Origin: an uncultured Blautia sp. | Lineage (GTDB): Bacteria > Bacillota > Clostridia > Lachnospirales > Lachnospiraceae | Assembly (NCBI GenBank): GCA_900551715.1 | Contig: URXG01000066.1 | Span: forward strand, 1 to 13,537 | Reading direction: 5' to 3' | DNA length: 13,537 nucleotides | Part shown: positions 6,225 through 13,215 of the stretch, piece after piece | Layout: every line of letters starts with the position of its first letter | Numbering within the stretch: position 1 is the stretch's first letter | Position numbers and translations under genes: made by a program | Notes under the pieces: generated by a model | Told to the model about the DNA's origin: nothing | The model's input: only the letters and a program-made list of their open reading frames with translations | Database searches by the model: none

Positions 6225-7793
6225 TTATAAGAAATATTTGCGGAAAAGATAAGCCGGTGTACAGCTCCATGCATGACAGTAACTGTTTACAATACTGCTG
6301 CCATAAGGAGATTCTGCCGGATTTTCCGGATTATAAAGTTCCCAGAAAGTGTCTGCGCCATGTTTGATCATACCGCCCCAGTAATATTTCATATATTCCA
6401 GAGCCTGCTCTTTTTTGCCACAGATCAGAAGTGCTTCCACAAAATGATGATTCATGTATGGAGAAACCATTCCTTTTTCCGGATGAAGTCGAATCACTTT
6501 GTCCAGGAGCTCTGCTCCTTCTTCCGGTGAAACTGCCCCTGCAAGGATCATCCACACCTGACTTGCATAATTCAGCTGTTTTTCCTCACCACTTAAGAAA
6601 AGTCCGCTTTTCGGATCCAGAAGATATTTTCTGGCTGCTTCTGTTTTGCATTCTGCTTCTTTTACATATTTCTGTGCTGTTTCTGTATCTCCGAGGATCT
6701 CTGCAATCTTCCGGACTTTTTTTGCACAGTAAATATAAACACCCTGCATGGCTGTCTGTTTATTCAGACCATCTGTCCAGTCAATAAATCCCCAGAATCC
6801 TTCACCATTTTTCAGCAAATGTTTTTCATCAAACTGTTCTTCTGCAATTTCCATCTGACGATAAGCACAGTGACATAAATCTTCAAGTGTTTCTCTGTCA
6901 CCGGATGCCTCATAATAATCCAGAAGGGTAGCTCCGAAAAACATAGAATAATCCAGAAGGAAAGTATCATCTACAATAAATTTCGGCTCTGTAAACAAGC
7001 AGGCACTTACCTGTCCGTTATCTTTGGTCTGGGCTGCAAAAAGATACAGACATCTTTTTACAAGATCAAAGTTTCCGAAAGTGCTGTAGTTTGCCAGTGC
7101 CTGAAGTCGAAGATCTCCCAGCCACAGACGTCTGTCTCTCTTTGGACCATCCTCAAATACAGACTGCATACAGTTCATCAGTGTTCGAAGACTTACCTGA
7201 TCCATTCTGCTGATCATCTCGTCATCTGATTTCACGGATTTTACATCGGACATTTTTACTGCGGAAACGCTGACACAGGAAACATCTACCACTACCATCT
7301 GCCATTTCAGAGAAGTGTCGATCGCCTCGATTTCCATATAACGGAAAGCATATCTTCTTGGAAGTTTCAATTCCACCGGAAGCACATCCACATGGATAAA
7401 CTCTTCCTGAATCCAGCCTCTGCTGATCCATCCGTCATAATCTGCGGAATTCTCTGTCATCTCTTTTGCAATCTCTCCAAACTTCAGGCGAAAAAATGCC
7501 GGTGCATCCTGAGGGCTTCCTACAGATGCAAGTCGAAGTGTCACATATCCCACCTGATGGTCACCAAAATCCAGACAGATTTTGTCTCCTTTGGACAGAT
7601 GATAAGAAGCAAGATTTTCAGCAGAATCTTTTTTTACAACGTCCGGATACACATCTTCTGTTTTTACAATATCTACAATAGAAACCGGACGAACCACTGT
7701 CTCATGAAGTTTTGGAGCACAGCTTTCTGCTTTTTTTACAAAATCCTCATTAGTCACACGAATCATATTCAGGTCACTGCTTATTTCAGGCAT
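6225..7793 (-). CDS. GH78-like alpha-L-rhamnosidase family hydrolase
   Basis: The protein has 522 residues with the chosen start and no signal peptide. An N-terminal beta-sandwich (about 30-170) is followed by an (alpha/alpha)6 barrel (about 180-520). The GH78 signature appears as EDGPKRDRRLWLGD (214-227), with D215, D220 and D227 at the spacing of the catalytic Asp/Glu/Asp cluster, and GADTFWELYNP, with E485 as the probable base. SYCHAWSCTPAYLF near the end is also family-like. Position 220 is Asp where well-studied GH78 enzymes carry the general-acid Glu. At 522 residues it is much shorter than typical 900-1000-residue GH78 enzymes and lacks accessory domains. Start choice: an ATG at 7814 has no ribosome site. 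The ATG at 7793 has AAAGGAGAG upstream and overlaps the symporter stop (ATGCCTGA), suggesting translational coupling. It probably removes rhamnose or a related deoxysugar inside the cell. Confidence 0.75.
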   Translation of the reverse strand: MPEISSDLNMIRVTNEDFVKKAESCAPKLHETVVRPVSIVDIVKTEDVYPDVVKKDSAENLASYHLSKGDKICLDFGDHQVGYVTLRLASVGSPQDAPAFFRLKFGEIAKEMTENSADYDGWISRGWIQEEFIHVDVLPVELKLPRRYAFRYMEIEAIDTSLKWQMVVVDVSCVSVSAVKMSDVKSVKSDDEMISRMDQVSLRTLMNCMQSVFEDGPKRDRRLWLGDLRLQALANYSTFGNFDLVKRCLYLFAAQTKDNGQVSACLFTEPKFIVDDTFLLDYSMFFGATLLDYYEASGDRETLEDLCHCAYRQMEIAEEQFDEKHLLKNGEGFWGFIDWTDGLNKQTAMQGVYIYCAKKVRKIAEILGDTETAQKYVKEAECKTEAARKYLLDPKSGLFLSGEEKQLNYASQVWMILAGAVSPEEGAELLDKVIRLHPEKGMVSPYMNHHFVEALLICGKKEQALEYMKYYWGGMIKHGADTFWELYNPENPAESPYGSSIVNSYCHAWSCTPAYLFRKYFL

Positions 7794-9147
7794 TGGCTTT
7801 TGCTCTCCTTTCATCCAGTTCTTTTATGATCTGAGGATAAATCTTATCCAGGTCATAAAACAGCATGGTAATAATTGTTGCAATGTTTGTTACAATTGGA
7901 ACCCAGATATACATTGCTGTAATATAGTGCTGAGCAGTTGTTGTCTGTACTGTCAGATTGGCATCAAATCCACCAAACTGAAGAAGTGCTGCACCGATAC
8001 TGCTGGCTACCGCCATTCCTACTTTACCAATGAAACCATTTACTGCGGAAAGTGTTCCTGCAGTATTTACACCGCTTTTCCATTCACCATAATCAACCGG
8101 GTCAGGCTGCATTGCAAAATGCATACTTCCTTTCAGTCCATATCCTGCCGCTGCGATCACTGCACCTGCCAGAAGCACCGGCACATTTGTACCGCCGAAG
8201 AAAATGATCAGAAGTCCTCCCATATGTACAAAGCTTCCTCCAACCATCAGATTTCTCTTGGATGTAAGTTTCACAAAAAATGGTGCACAGAGGTTTGTTA
8301 CGATCGGTACCAGTGTTGTAATGGTTGCTACGATCTGCACCAGTGTTGTATTCTGCACAACATAGGTAAAATAATAAATTACTGCACTTGCCTGGATAAC
8401 AAAACCTCCGAAAAACCATACGATATTCAGAGCAAAAAGTTTCCATGGTTTGTTATGGAGCAGGCAGGAAATATTGGCTTTCAGACTTACTTTTTCCTGT
8501 TTGATGGAAACTCGTTCTTTTGTGTTAAAGAAACAGAAAAAGAATACCAGACATCCGACAACGCCAAAGATCATCATAACGATACGGAATCCAAGTGCTT
8601 CGTTTCCGTTTCCGAATTTGTCTACCAGAGTCAGGGCAAATGCACTTACTACAGTAGAACCGATAGAAGAAAAGAAAGTTCTGCAGGATGCAAGAACGGT
8701 TCTTTCATGAGGATCTTCGCTAAGTGCCGGAAGGATAGATGCCATCGGAATATTTACAACAGTGTATGCAGTGGAAAGCAGAATGTAAGAAACATATGCA
8801 TATACCAGCATTCCTGTCTGTCCAATATTCGGTACGGAAAAAGCAATCACTGCTGCCACACCGAAAGGAACTGCACCAAAGAGGATCCATGGTCTTGATT
8901 TTCCCCATCTGGTGTTTGTTTTGTCGATCAGGAATCCAACAATCAGGTCAGAAATACCATCAATTACTTTTGTTACAAGGAACATAACACTGACTGCACC
9001 GGCATTCAGATGCATGACATTTGTGTAAAAATACAGCAGATACAGGGAGATCATCTGCCAGATTAGGTTACATGCAAAGTCGGAAGAACCGTAACCGATT
9101 CTCTGTCTCCACAGCCCCACCTTTACTTTCTTTTCAACTTCGTTCAT
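7786..9147 (-). CDS. GPH-family (MelB-like) sugar:cation symporter
   Basis: The protein has 453 residues and about 12 hydrophobic segments. The N-terminal half carries the family pattern TKVIDGISDLIVGFLIDKT followed by TRWGKSRPWIL (about 59-89). D63 and D67 match the acidic residues that bind Na+/H+/Li+ in melibiose permease. It belongs to the glycoside-pentoside-hexuronide:cation symporters (MFS superfold) and would import an oligosaccharide or glycoside with a cation across the membrane. Start choice: reading can extend to a TTG at 9162, but that codon lies inside the GGAGG ribosome site. The ATG at 9147, 8 bases behind GGAGG, is clearly right. It is the first gene of the operon, and its TGA overlaps the GH78 start. 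Substrate is probably the glycoside cut by the two hydrolases, which is inference. Confidence 0.88.
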   Translation of the reverse strand: MNEVEKKVKVGLWRQRIGYGSSDFACNLIWQMISLYLLYFYTNVMHLNAGAVSVMFLVTKVIDGISDLIVGFLIDKTNTRWGKSRPWILFGAVPFGVAAVIAFSVPNIGQTGMLVYAYVSYILLSTAYTVVNIPMASILPALSEDPHERTVLASCRTFFSSIGSTVVSAFALTLVDKFGNGNEALGFRIVMMIFGVVGCLVFFFCFFNTKERVSIKQEKVSLKANISCLLHNKPWKLFALNIVWFFGGFVIQASAVIYYFTYVVQNTTLVQIVATITTLVPIVTNLCAPFFVKLTSKRNLMVGGSFVHMGGLLIIFFGGTNVPVLLAGAVIAAAGYGLKGSMHFAMQPDPVDYGEWKSGVNTAGTLSAVNGFIGKVGMAVASSIGAALLQFGGFDANLTVQTTTAQHYITAMYIWVPIVTNIATIITMLFYDLDKIYPQIIKELDERRAKANA

Positions 9148-9177
9148 CTCTTTTACCTCCAAATTCTTTCTGGCATC

Positions 9178-9206
9178 ACTGTACCTCTTTTTTCACATTT
9201 CTCCAA
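9178..9206 (-). promoter_or_regulatory. weak promoter of the symporter-hydrolase operon
   Basis: Minus strand: TTGGAG (9206-9201), a 17-bp spacer, then TACAGT (9183-9178), about 30 bases before the symporter ATG. Both hexamers depart from consensus at several positions, as expected for a promoter that needs an activator such as the divergent AraC-type protein. Confidence 0.45.
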
Positions 9207-9230
9207 GTGTGATTTTTTTTGTAAAACACT
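9206..9230. promoter_or_regulatory. candidate operator (AGTGT-N15-ACACT) next to the operon -35
   Basis: An inverted repeat with 5-bp arms AGTGT (9206-9210) and ACACT (9226-9230) borders the -35 of the symporter promoter, with T-rich DNA between. Position fits an activator site for the divergent AraC-type regulator. The arms are short and AraC proteins often use direct repeats, so this is only a candidate. Confidence 0.25.
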
Positions 9231-9259
9231 GACGTTTTTTTCGATAATTATGTTATACT
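9231..9259 (+). promoter_or_regulatory. promoter of the AraC-type regulator gene
   Basis: TATACT at 9254-9259 is preceded by TG at 9251-9252, an extended -10. The -35 is poor (GACGTT at 9231-9236 with 17 bp, or CTGACG at 9229 with 19 bp). The ATG is at 9326. The AT-rich leader contains a small inverted repeat, TAAAAT/ATTTTA at 9277-9292. Confidence 0.5.
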
Positions 9260-9325
9260 TAATATCAGAAATTATCTAAAATATTTATTTTATGTAAAAG
9301 AAACTGCTGTTTCCGGAGGAATGCC

Positions 9326-10375
9326 ATGAAGCTTACGAGAGAAGAATTTCGAGACTATATCCATTCTTACGAAAATGATGAGCTTTTTTATAAAGATCTG
9401 TATTTTCAGGAAAAAAATCACCCCGAAACTTTTGAAGAATACTGTCATAAACTGGATCCTGCTTTAATTTCCAGACACCGGCTTTTTGTTCCACTGCTAC
9501 AAAAAGAAGCCTGGTATCCTTATATGGAAGAAAAAGAACTTTTTGATGATCTGATAGGAAATATACGTCTTGCAAAGCATTATCGTTATACTCCTGTTTT
9601 TGCTCATGAGCATCAGTTTTTTGAGATTATCTGTATCTACGATGGTTCTGCCGACACTACTATTCAGGGAATTTCCCACAGACTGACAACAGGTGATGTG
9701 TGTATTATACCGCCTCATACCAGACACAGTATAGGGATTTTTGATGACAGTGTTGCCATCAATATTCTGATCCGGGGAACCACTTTTCAGTCTACCTTCT
9801 TCCAGTCACTTACTGCAGACAGTGCACTTGCACAGTTTTTTGCACATGTACTTTACCGCAAAACAGAAGGTAACTATCTGATTTTTCACACCGGAAAGGA
9901 TTCTTCCATACAGGAAATGCTGGAAAATCTGTATATCGAATATCTTAGTCATGAAAAATACAGTTACACCTTTCTTAATTCCATGCTGATCATGTTCTGG
10001 GCTATGCTGCTCCGTCGCCATGAGAATCATATAGAATCCATTCTGACCAGGGACACCGGTGATAATTCCATGACAGATATTCTGAATTACCTGAATGCCC
10101 ATTATCAGGAAGTTACGTTAAGCGATACTGCCAGACATTTTGGTTACAGTACTTCTCATTTCAGCACATTAATAAAGGAAGGTACCGGTCGCACCTTCCT
10201 TCAGATCATTCGTGATATTAAGTTAAACCAGGCATGTCGTGCCCTTCGGGAAACCAGCCTCAGTAATGCTGCCATCTGTGAGCTGGTAGGTTATGACAGT
10301 CCGGAGCATTTTATGCGTACTTTTAAGAAAGCCTACAATATGACTCCCGGTGAATATCGAAAGAAATACAAATAA
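9326..10375 (+). CDS. AraC-family transcriptional regulator with cupin sensor domain
   Basis: The protein has 349 residues and is cytoplasmic. An unassigned helical start (1-80) is followed by a cupin-type sensor (about 88-150), with H94, H96, E100 and H134 in HEHQFFEI and PPHTRHSI. A helical linker follows, then a C-terminal AraC DNA-binding domain with two helix-turn-helix motifs (about 250-347): LSDTARHFGYSTSHFSTLIK and SNAAICELVGYDSPEHFMRTF, ending in the typical MTPGEYRKKY. GGAGGA lies 5 bases before the ATG. It is divergent from the symporter-hydrolase operon, sharing a 178-bp intergenic region, so it very likely controls that operon in response to the imported glycoside or its product. 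The conserved cupin histidines could hold a metal or contact sugar. Family certain, target inferred. Confidence 0.92.
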   Translation: MKLTREEFRDYIHSYENDELFYKDLYFQEKNHPETFEEYCHKLDPALISRHRLFVPLLQKEAWYPYMEEKELFDDLIGNIRLAKHYRYTPVFAHEHQFFEIICIYDGSADTTIQGISHRLTTGDVCIIPPHTRHSIGIFDDSVAINILIRGTTFQSTFFQSLTADSALAQFFAHVLYRKTEGNYLIFHTGKDSSIQEMLENLYIEYLSHEKYSYTFLNSMLIMFWAMLLRRHENHIESILTRDTGDNSMTDILNYLNAHYQEVTLSDTARHFGYSTSHFSTLIKEGTGRTFLQIIRDIKLNQACRALRETSLSNAAICELVGYDSPEHFMRTFKKAYNMTPGEYRKKYK

Positions 10376-10385
10376 AAGTTCTGTG

Positions 10386-10413
10386 TCCGACTTCAGAATC
10401 TGGTCGGATTTCT
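10386..10413 (+). terminator. terminator of the regulator gene
   Basis: TCCGAC (10386-10391), a 2-nt bulge, CAG, loop AAT, CTG and GTCGGA (10403-10408) form a 9-bp hairpin followed by TTTCTGTT. It lies in the 39-bp gap between two convergent genes. The minus-strand side has only a poor T-run (CTTTTATTTG), so termination from the right would be weaker. Confidence 0.65.
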
Positions 10414-10414
10414 G

Positions 10415-11506
10415 TTATACTTCTGCCAGTTCTTTCATAAGTTCCGGAACTGTGGTCATTTCTCTGATACGGTCCACATTGGCTCCGCAAAAAACAAGTC
10501 CCCTCTGGACTTCGCCTTTTACTGCATCGATCAGTGCTTTAGTGATGCAGTAAGGGACTTCTTTGGGATTGCATTTATGAAGACAGTTGTAACATTTCTT
10601 TACAGGCTGTCTGCCCTGTTCTACTTCTTTTATAAAATCATTATACAATGCCCTGCCAGGCATTCCCACAGGACTCTGGATAATGCGGATATCTTTTGCT
10701 TCTGCCTGGATATATGCCTGTTTGTATGCATCAGAGGCATCACATTCTTCTGTTGCCACAAAGCGGCTGGCAATCTGCACTCCGTCTGCCCCCAGTTCCA
10801 TTACATGGTCAATATCTTCTCTGTCAAAAATCCCGCCGGCCACGATCACCGGAATTTTTCTTTGGAATCGTTCTTCGTATTCTTTCTTACATTCTATAAT
10901 GTTTCGGATTTCATTGTCATAATCCAGACTTTCTATGTTTTCCAGCTGTTCTCTTTGAAATCCCAGATGTCCTCCTGCTTTCGGTCCTTCTATCACCAGG
11001 AAATCCGCTGTGCGCTGAAATCGATGTGCCCACATCTTGAGGATCAATCTGGCTGCACGCATGGAAGATACAATAGGTGCAATCTTTGTGCCACAGTCTT
11101 CCGGCACAAGTGATGGAAGATCCACAGGAAGCCCTGCCCCGCTGATAATGACATCTGCTCCTGCTTTTACAGATTCCAGAACATGTTCCTGATAATGTTT
11201 CAGGGCAACCATAATGTTTACTGCCACCATGCCATGTCCCTCTGCGATTTCTTTTGCCCTGCTGATATGTCTTTGGATAGCAATACGGTTGGCAGCTGCC
11301 TGATCCTTTTCAAATTCCGGTTCATCATACCCGATCTGTGCAGTGGAGATCACACCTATACCACCTTCTTTTGCTACTGCCCCCGCAAGGGAACTCCGGC
11401 TGACTCCCACACCCATTCCTCCCTGGATAATGGGAATGGCAGCTACTTTTTCTCCTATTTTCAGTTCTTTCAGTCTGCTTGTATATTTTTCTGTTTTTGT
11501 GTTCAC
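10415..11506 (-). CDS. FabK / nitronate monooxygenase-type flavin oxidoreductase with Cys-rich C-terminus
   Basis: The protein has 363 residues and is a cytoplasmic TIM barrel binding FMN. Visible marks are IPIIQGGMGVGVS (24-36), VNIMVAL, IISGAGLP, EGPKAGGHLG (173-182, H180 being the usual catalytic or flavin-near His), IPVIVAGGI (218-226) and GADGVQIASRFVAT (239-252). The family includes enoyl-ACP reductase II (FabK) and nitronate monooxygenases. A C-terminal extension carries cysteines C305, C308, C312 and C320 (C-x2-C-x3-C-x7-C) plus C340, not part of classical FabK, and may bind a metal or iron-sulfur cluster. The start is GTG, with GAGG 7 bases upstream. The gene is alone and convergent with the regulator gene, with a strong promoter overlapped by a FabT-like palindrome, which favours a lipid-related role. 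Substrate is undecided. Confidence 0.82.
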   Translation of the reverse strand: MNTKTEKYTSRLKELKIGEKVAAIPIIQGGMGVGVSRSSLAGAVAKEGGIGVISTAQIGYDEPEFEKDQAAANRIAIQRHISRAKEIAEGHGMVAVNIMVALKHYQEHVLESVKAGADVIISGAGLPVDLPSLVPEDCGTKIAPIVSSMRAARLILKMWAHRFQRTADFLVIEGPKAGGHLGFQREQLENIESLDYDNEIRNIIECKKEYEERFQRKIPVIVAGGIFDREDIDHVMELGADGVQIASRFVATEECDASDAYKQAYIQAEAKDIRIIQSPVGMPGRALYNDFIKEVEQGRQPVKKCYNCLHKCNPKEVPYCITKALIDAVKGEVQRGLVFCGANVDRIREMTTVPELMKELAEV

Positions 11507-11535
11507 TGTAAAACCTCGCCTGTCTCTCGTTATTT

Positions 11536-11552
11536 ATTTTGATATTCAAAGT
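11536..11552. promoter_or_regulatory. FabT-like operator
   Basis: The core TTTGA-N3-TCAAA (11538-11550) is a perfect dyad apart from its centre. Read on the minus strand the 17-bp site matches the FabT (MarR family) consensus ANTTTGATTATCAAATT of streptococci except at two positions. It sits at the predicted transcription start of the FabK-like gene, a normal place for repression. No FabT gene is in the window. Confidence 0.4.
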
Positions 11553-11567
11553 ATTTACAGTGTATAC
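11551..11567. promoter_or_regulatory. second dyad (GTATnnACnGTnnATAC) over the -10
   Basis: A 17-bp imperfect palindrome with arms GTAT-N2-AC and GT-N2-ATAC around one central base covers the TACACT -10 hexamer. Twelve flanking positions are symmetric. It abuts the FabT-like site, so two regulators, or two dimers of one, could bind side by side. Cognate protein unknown. Confidence 0.35.
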
Positions 11568-11587
11568 CTTTGTATTATCGTTGTCAA
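11559..11587 (-). promoter_or_regulatory. strong sigma-A promoter of the FabK-like gene
   Basis: Minus strand: perfect TTGACA (11587-11582), 17-bp spacer, TACACT (11564-11559). The GTG start is about 52 bases downstream of the -10. Confidence 0.75.
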
Positions 11588-11607
11588 GTTATTCTTGTGT
11601 TTATTAC

Positions 11608-11640
11608 TTTAATATATAGTTTTTAATACTATATATTAAA
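11608..11640. repeat. perfect 13-bp AT-rich inverted repeat
   Basis: TTTAATATATAGT (11608-11620) and its exact complement (11628-11640) flank a 7-base loop. It lies about 20 bp upstream of the FabK-like -35 and directly after the aminotransferase terminator. It is too AT-rich to be a good terminator by itself. It could be a regulator site, an UP-like element, or a cruciform-prone spacer. Confidence 0.7.
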
Positions 11641-11676
11641 AACAAAAATGCCCACCCCACTATAGGACAGACATTT
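11641..11676 (-). terminator. terminator of the aminotransferase gene
   Basis: Minus-strand RNA: AAAUGUCUGUCC pairs with GGGUGGGCAUUU over 12 bp (including four G-U pairs) around a 7-nt loop, followed by TTGTTTTT. It begins 20 bases after the aminotransferase stop. Confidence 0.8.
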
Positions 11677-11696
11677 CGTTCATTTATGTTCATCTT

Positions 11697-12887
11697 TTAT
11701 TTTCCATATTCCTCATGTACAAATTTCTCCAGTACAGGAATGGATCTCTTTACCTTTTCTGTATCGATACAGTATGCCATACGGAAATATCCTGGGCATT
11801 GAAAATTATCTGCAGGAACCAGGATCAGATCATACTTCTTGGCTTTCATGCAGAAGGCATTGGCGTCCTCTTCCAGAGCTTTTGGGAAAATATAGAAAGT
11901 TCCCTGAGGTTTCACAACTTCAAAGCCCAGTCTGGTCAGTGCATCATAAAGAATATTACGGTTTGTTTCGTAAACACTCATATCACTGGTCTGGTCAATG
12001 ACTTTTGCTACTGCCTGCTGTGCTGTAGAAGAAGGACAGTTATGTCCGATACCACGACTGATCTGACCACAGATCACAGCTATAATATCTGCATCTGTAC
12101 ATCTGGGGCAGGCTGCCACATATCCGATACGTTCTCCCGGAAGGCTTAAACTCTTGGAGAAGGAATAGCAGGAAAGAGTATTGTCATAATATTTGCTGAC
12201 GTAAGGACAAGTCTCTCCGTCAAAAACAATCTCCCTGTATGGCTCATCACTAATGATAAAAATATCATGACCATATTCTTTCTGTTTCTCATAAAGTACT
12301 GCTGCCAGTTTCTTTATGGTCTCTTCGCTGTAAACAGCTCCGGAGGGGTTGTTGGGAGAATTGATAAGAACTGCTGCCACATTGGGATTCATCATCTTTT
12401 CAAATTCGTCAAAGTCGATCTGAAAAGCAGTGGTATCTGCTTTTACTACTTTCAGCACGGCCCCTGTTGTATTTACATATGGAAAGTATTCCGGAAAACA
12501 GGGTGCAAAAGTCAGGATCTCGTCTCCCGGTTTGGTAACGCAGCGGATTGCATGAGCAAGTGCTCCTGCTGCACCGGAAGCCATAAAAATATGCTTTGCT
12601 TCATAATCCATGCCAAATCTCCGGTTCAGACTGTCTGCTACAATTCCTCTTACCTCAGTGTTGCCAAGGGAAGGGCTGTATCCATGAAGTGCCATGGGAT
12701 TTTCTTTTTCATGAAGTTCAATCACTGCTTTTGTGTAATCATCAGTACATGGTACACTTGGATTTCCCAGACTGTAGTCGAATACATTCTCGTATCCGAT
12801 TTCCTGGCCTCTGGCTGTTGCATATTCGCTCAATTCTCTGATGATAGATTTACCCTGAAGCATCGCCTTATATGTTTCGTTGATCAT
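11697..12887 (-). CDS. PLP-dependent class I/II aminotransferase
   Basis: The protein has 396 residues with the chosen start and is a cytoplasmic fold-type I enzyme. Visible marks: YSLGNPSVP (38-46), NSPNNPSG (176-183, N180 contacting PLP), SDEPYREI (213-220, D214 and Y217), SFSKSLSLPGERIGY (242-256, Schiff-base K245) and FRMAYC (368-373, R369 binding the substrate carboxylate). It resembles clostridial pyridoxal-phosphate aminotransferases near the aspartate/aromatic group; substrate is not determinable here. Start choice: a GTG at 12932 would add 15 residues but has no ribosome site at proper distance. The ATG at 12887 has AGAAGG 7 bases upstream and gives the family-typical N-terminus. Single gene with own promoter and terminator; a second, MerR-type promoter lies further upstream. 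Confidence 0.88.
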   Translation of the reverse strand: MINETYKAMLQGKSIIRELSEYATARGQEIGYENVFDYSLGNPSVPCTDDYTKAVIELHEKENPMALHGYSPSLGNTEVRGIVADSLNRRFGMDYEAKHIFMASGAAGALAHAIRCVTKPGDEILTFAPCFPEYFPYVNTTGAVLKVVKADTTAFQIDFDEFEKMMNPNVAAVLINSPNNPSGAVYSEETIKKLAAVLYEKQKEYGHDIFIISDEPYREIVFDGETCPYVSKYYDNTLSCYSFSKSLSLPGERIGYVAACPRCTDADIIAVICGQISRGIGHNCPSSTAQQAVAKVIDQTSDMSVYETNRNILYDALTRLGFEVVKPQGTFYIFPKALEEDANAFCMKAKKYDLILVPADNFQCPGYFRMAYCIDTEKVKRSIPVLEKFVHEEYGK

Positions 12888-12958
12888 TTTTCTGCCTTCT
12901 CTCTGAAAAAATTCGATTTGCTGTCGGTTCACTTTACAACAATAACGTCCTGAACTGA

Positions 12959-12987
12959 ATTATAGCAGGAAACTTCACAAATGTCTC
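12959..12987 (-). promoter_or_regulatory. proximal promoter of the aminotransferase gene
   Basis: Minus strand: GAGACA (12987-12982), a 17-bp spacer and TATAAT (12964-12959) preceded by TGC, an extended -10. The leader to the ATG at 12887 is about 65 bases. No T-box signature or riboswitch core was seen in it. Confidence 0.65.
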
Positions 12988-13068
12988 TTATATTTTTACA
13001 AAAGAGTTATTTTTTGTGCAAACGTTCTCTGCCTGATGTAAGATTTCTTTCTATAATAATATCGTTTT

Positions 13069-13074
13069 CCTCCT
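13069..13074 (-). promoter_or_regulatory. Shine-Dalgarno with no start codon behind it
   Basis: A perfect AGGAGG on the minus strand lies about 25 bases after the MerR-type -10. The following bases (AAAACGATATTATTATAG) contain no ATG, GTG or TTG at usable distance. An ATA stands where a start would be expected and its frame stops after three codons. An ATT-initiated frame would give about 18 codons. Either the gene once served here was lost or mutated, or a tiny leader peptide uses a rare start. Nothing else coding is visible in 12988-13215. Confidence 0.45.
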
Positions 13075-13098
13075 GAATCACAACTTTCTTTTTCAATT

Positions 13099-13129
13099 AT
13101 TATATACTCTACAATAATTATAGAGTCAA
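13099..13129 (-). promoter_or_regulatory. MerR-type promoter with dyad in a 19-bp spacer
   Basis: Minus strand: TTGACT (13129-13124), 19-bp spacer, perfect TATAAT (13104-13099). A 21-bp dyad (13106-13126) with arms ACTCTA and TAGAGT fills the spacer; nine of its ten base pairs are Watson-Crick and the tenth is T-G. An over-long 19-20 bp spacer occupied by a dyad starting ACTC is the known layout of MerR-family promoters such as those of ZntR, CadR or AdhR type, where the regulator untwists the DNA. It points to the aminotransferase, some 210 bases away. No MerR-family gene is in the window. Confidence 0.6.
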
Positions 13130-13215
13130 TAAAATATTTCTCCTTTTTGGTAATACCAATTCTTCTGTTTTCTGTTAAAAAATTATCATTTTTCAAAAAT
13201 TTCATTGTTTTTTTA

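Noticed and set aside
7793..7814. Upstream ATG for the GH78-like gene
   Set aside because: No ribosome site; it would overlap the symporter by 29 bases, while the ATG at 7793 has AAAGGAGAG and a coupling overlap.
7927..8898. 323-codon plus-strand frame opposite the symporter
   Set aside because: It is a shadow of the symporter gene: Cys/His/Ser-rich, no ribosome site, no recognisable family.
12267..12953. 228-codon plus-strand frame opposite the aminotransferase
   Set aside because: Antisense shadow of a gene with full PLP motifs; composition atypical for protein.
12888..13130. T-box or other riboswitch in the aminotransferase leader
   Set aside because: No T-box antiterminator core, specifier-like stem or leader terminator could be found by eye.
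12996..13205. 69-codon minus-strand frame upstream of the aminotransferase
   Set aside because: No ribosome site before its ATG, composition driven by AT-rich DNA, and it covers the MerR-type promoter; best explained as non-coding.
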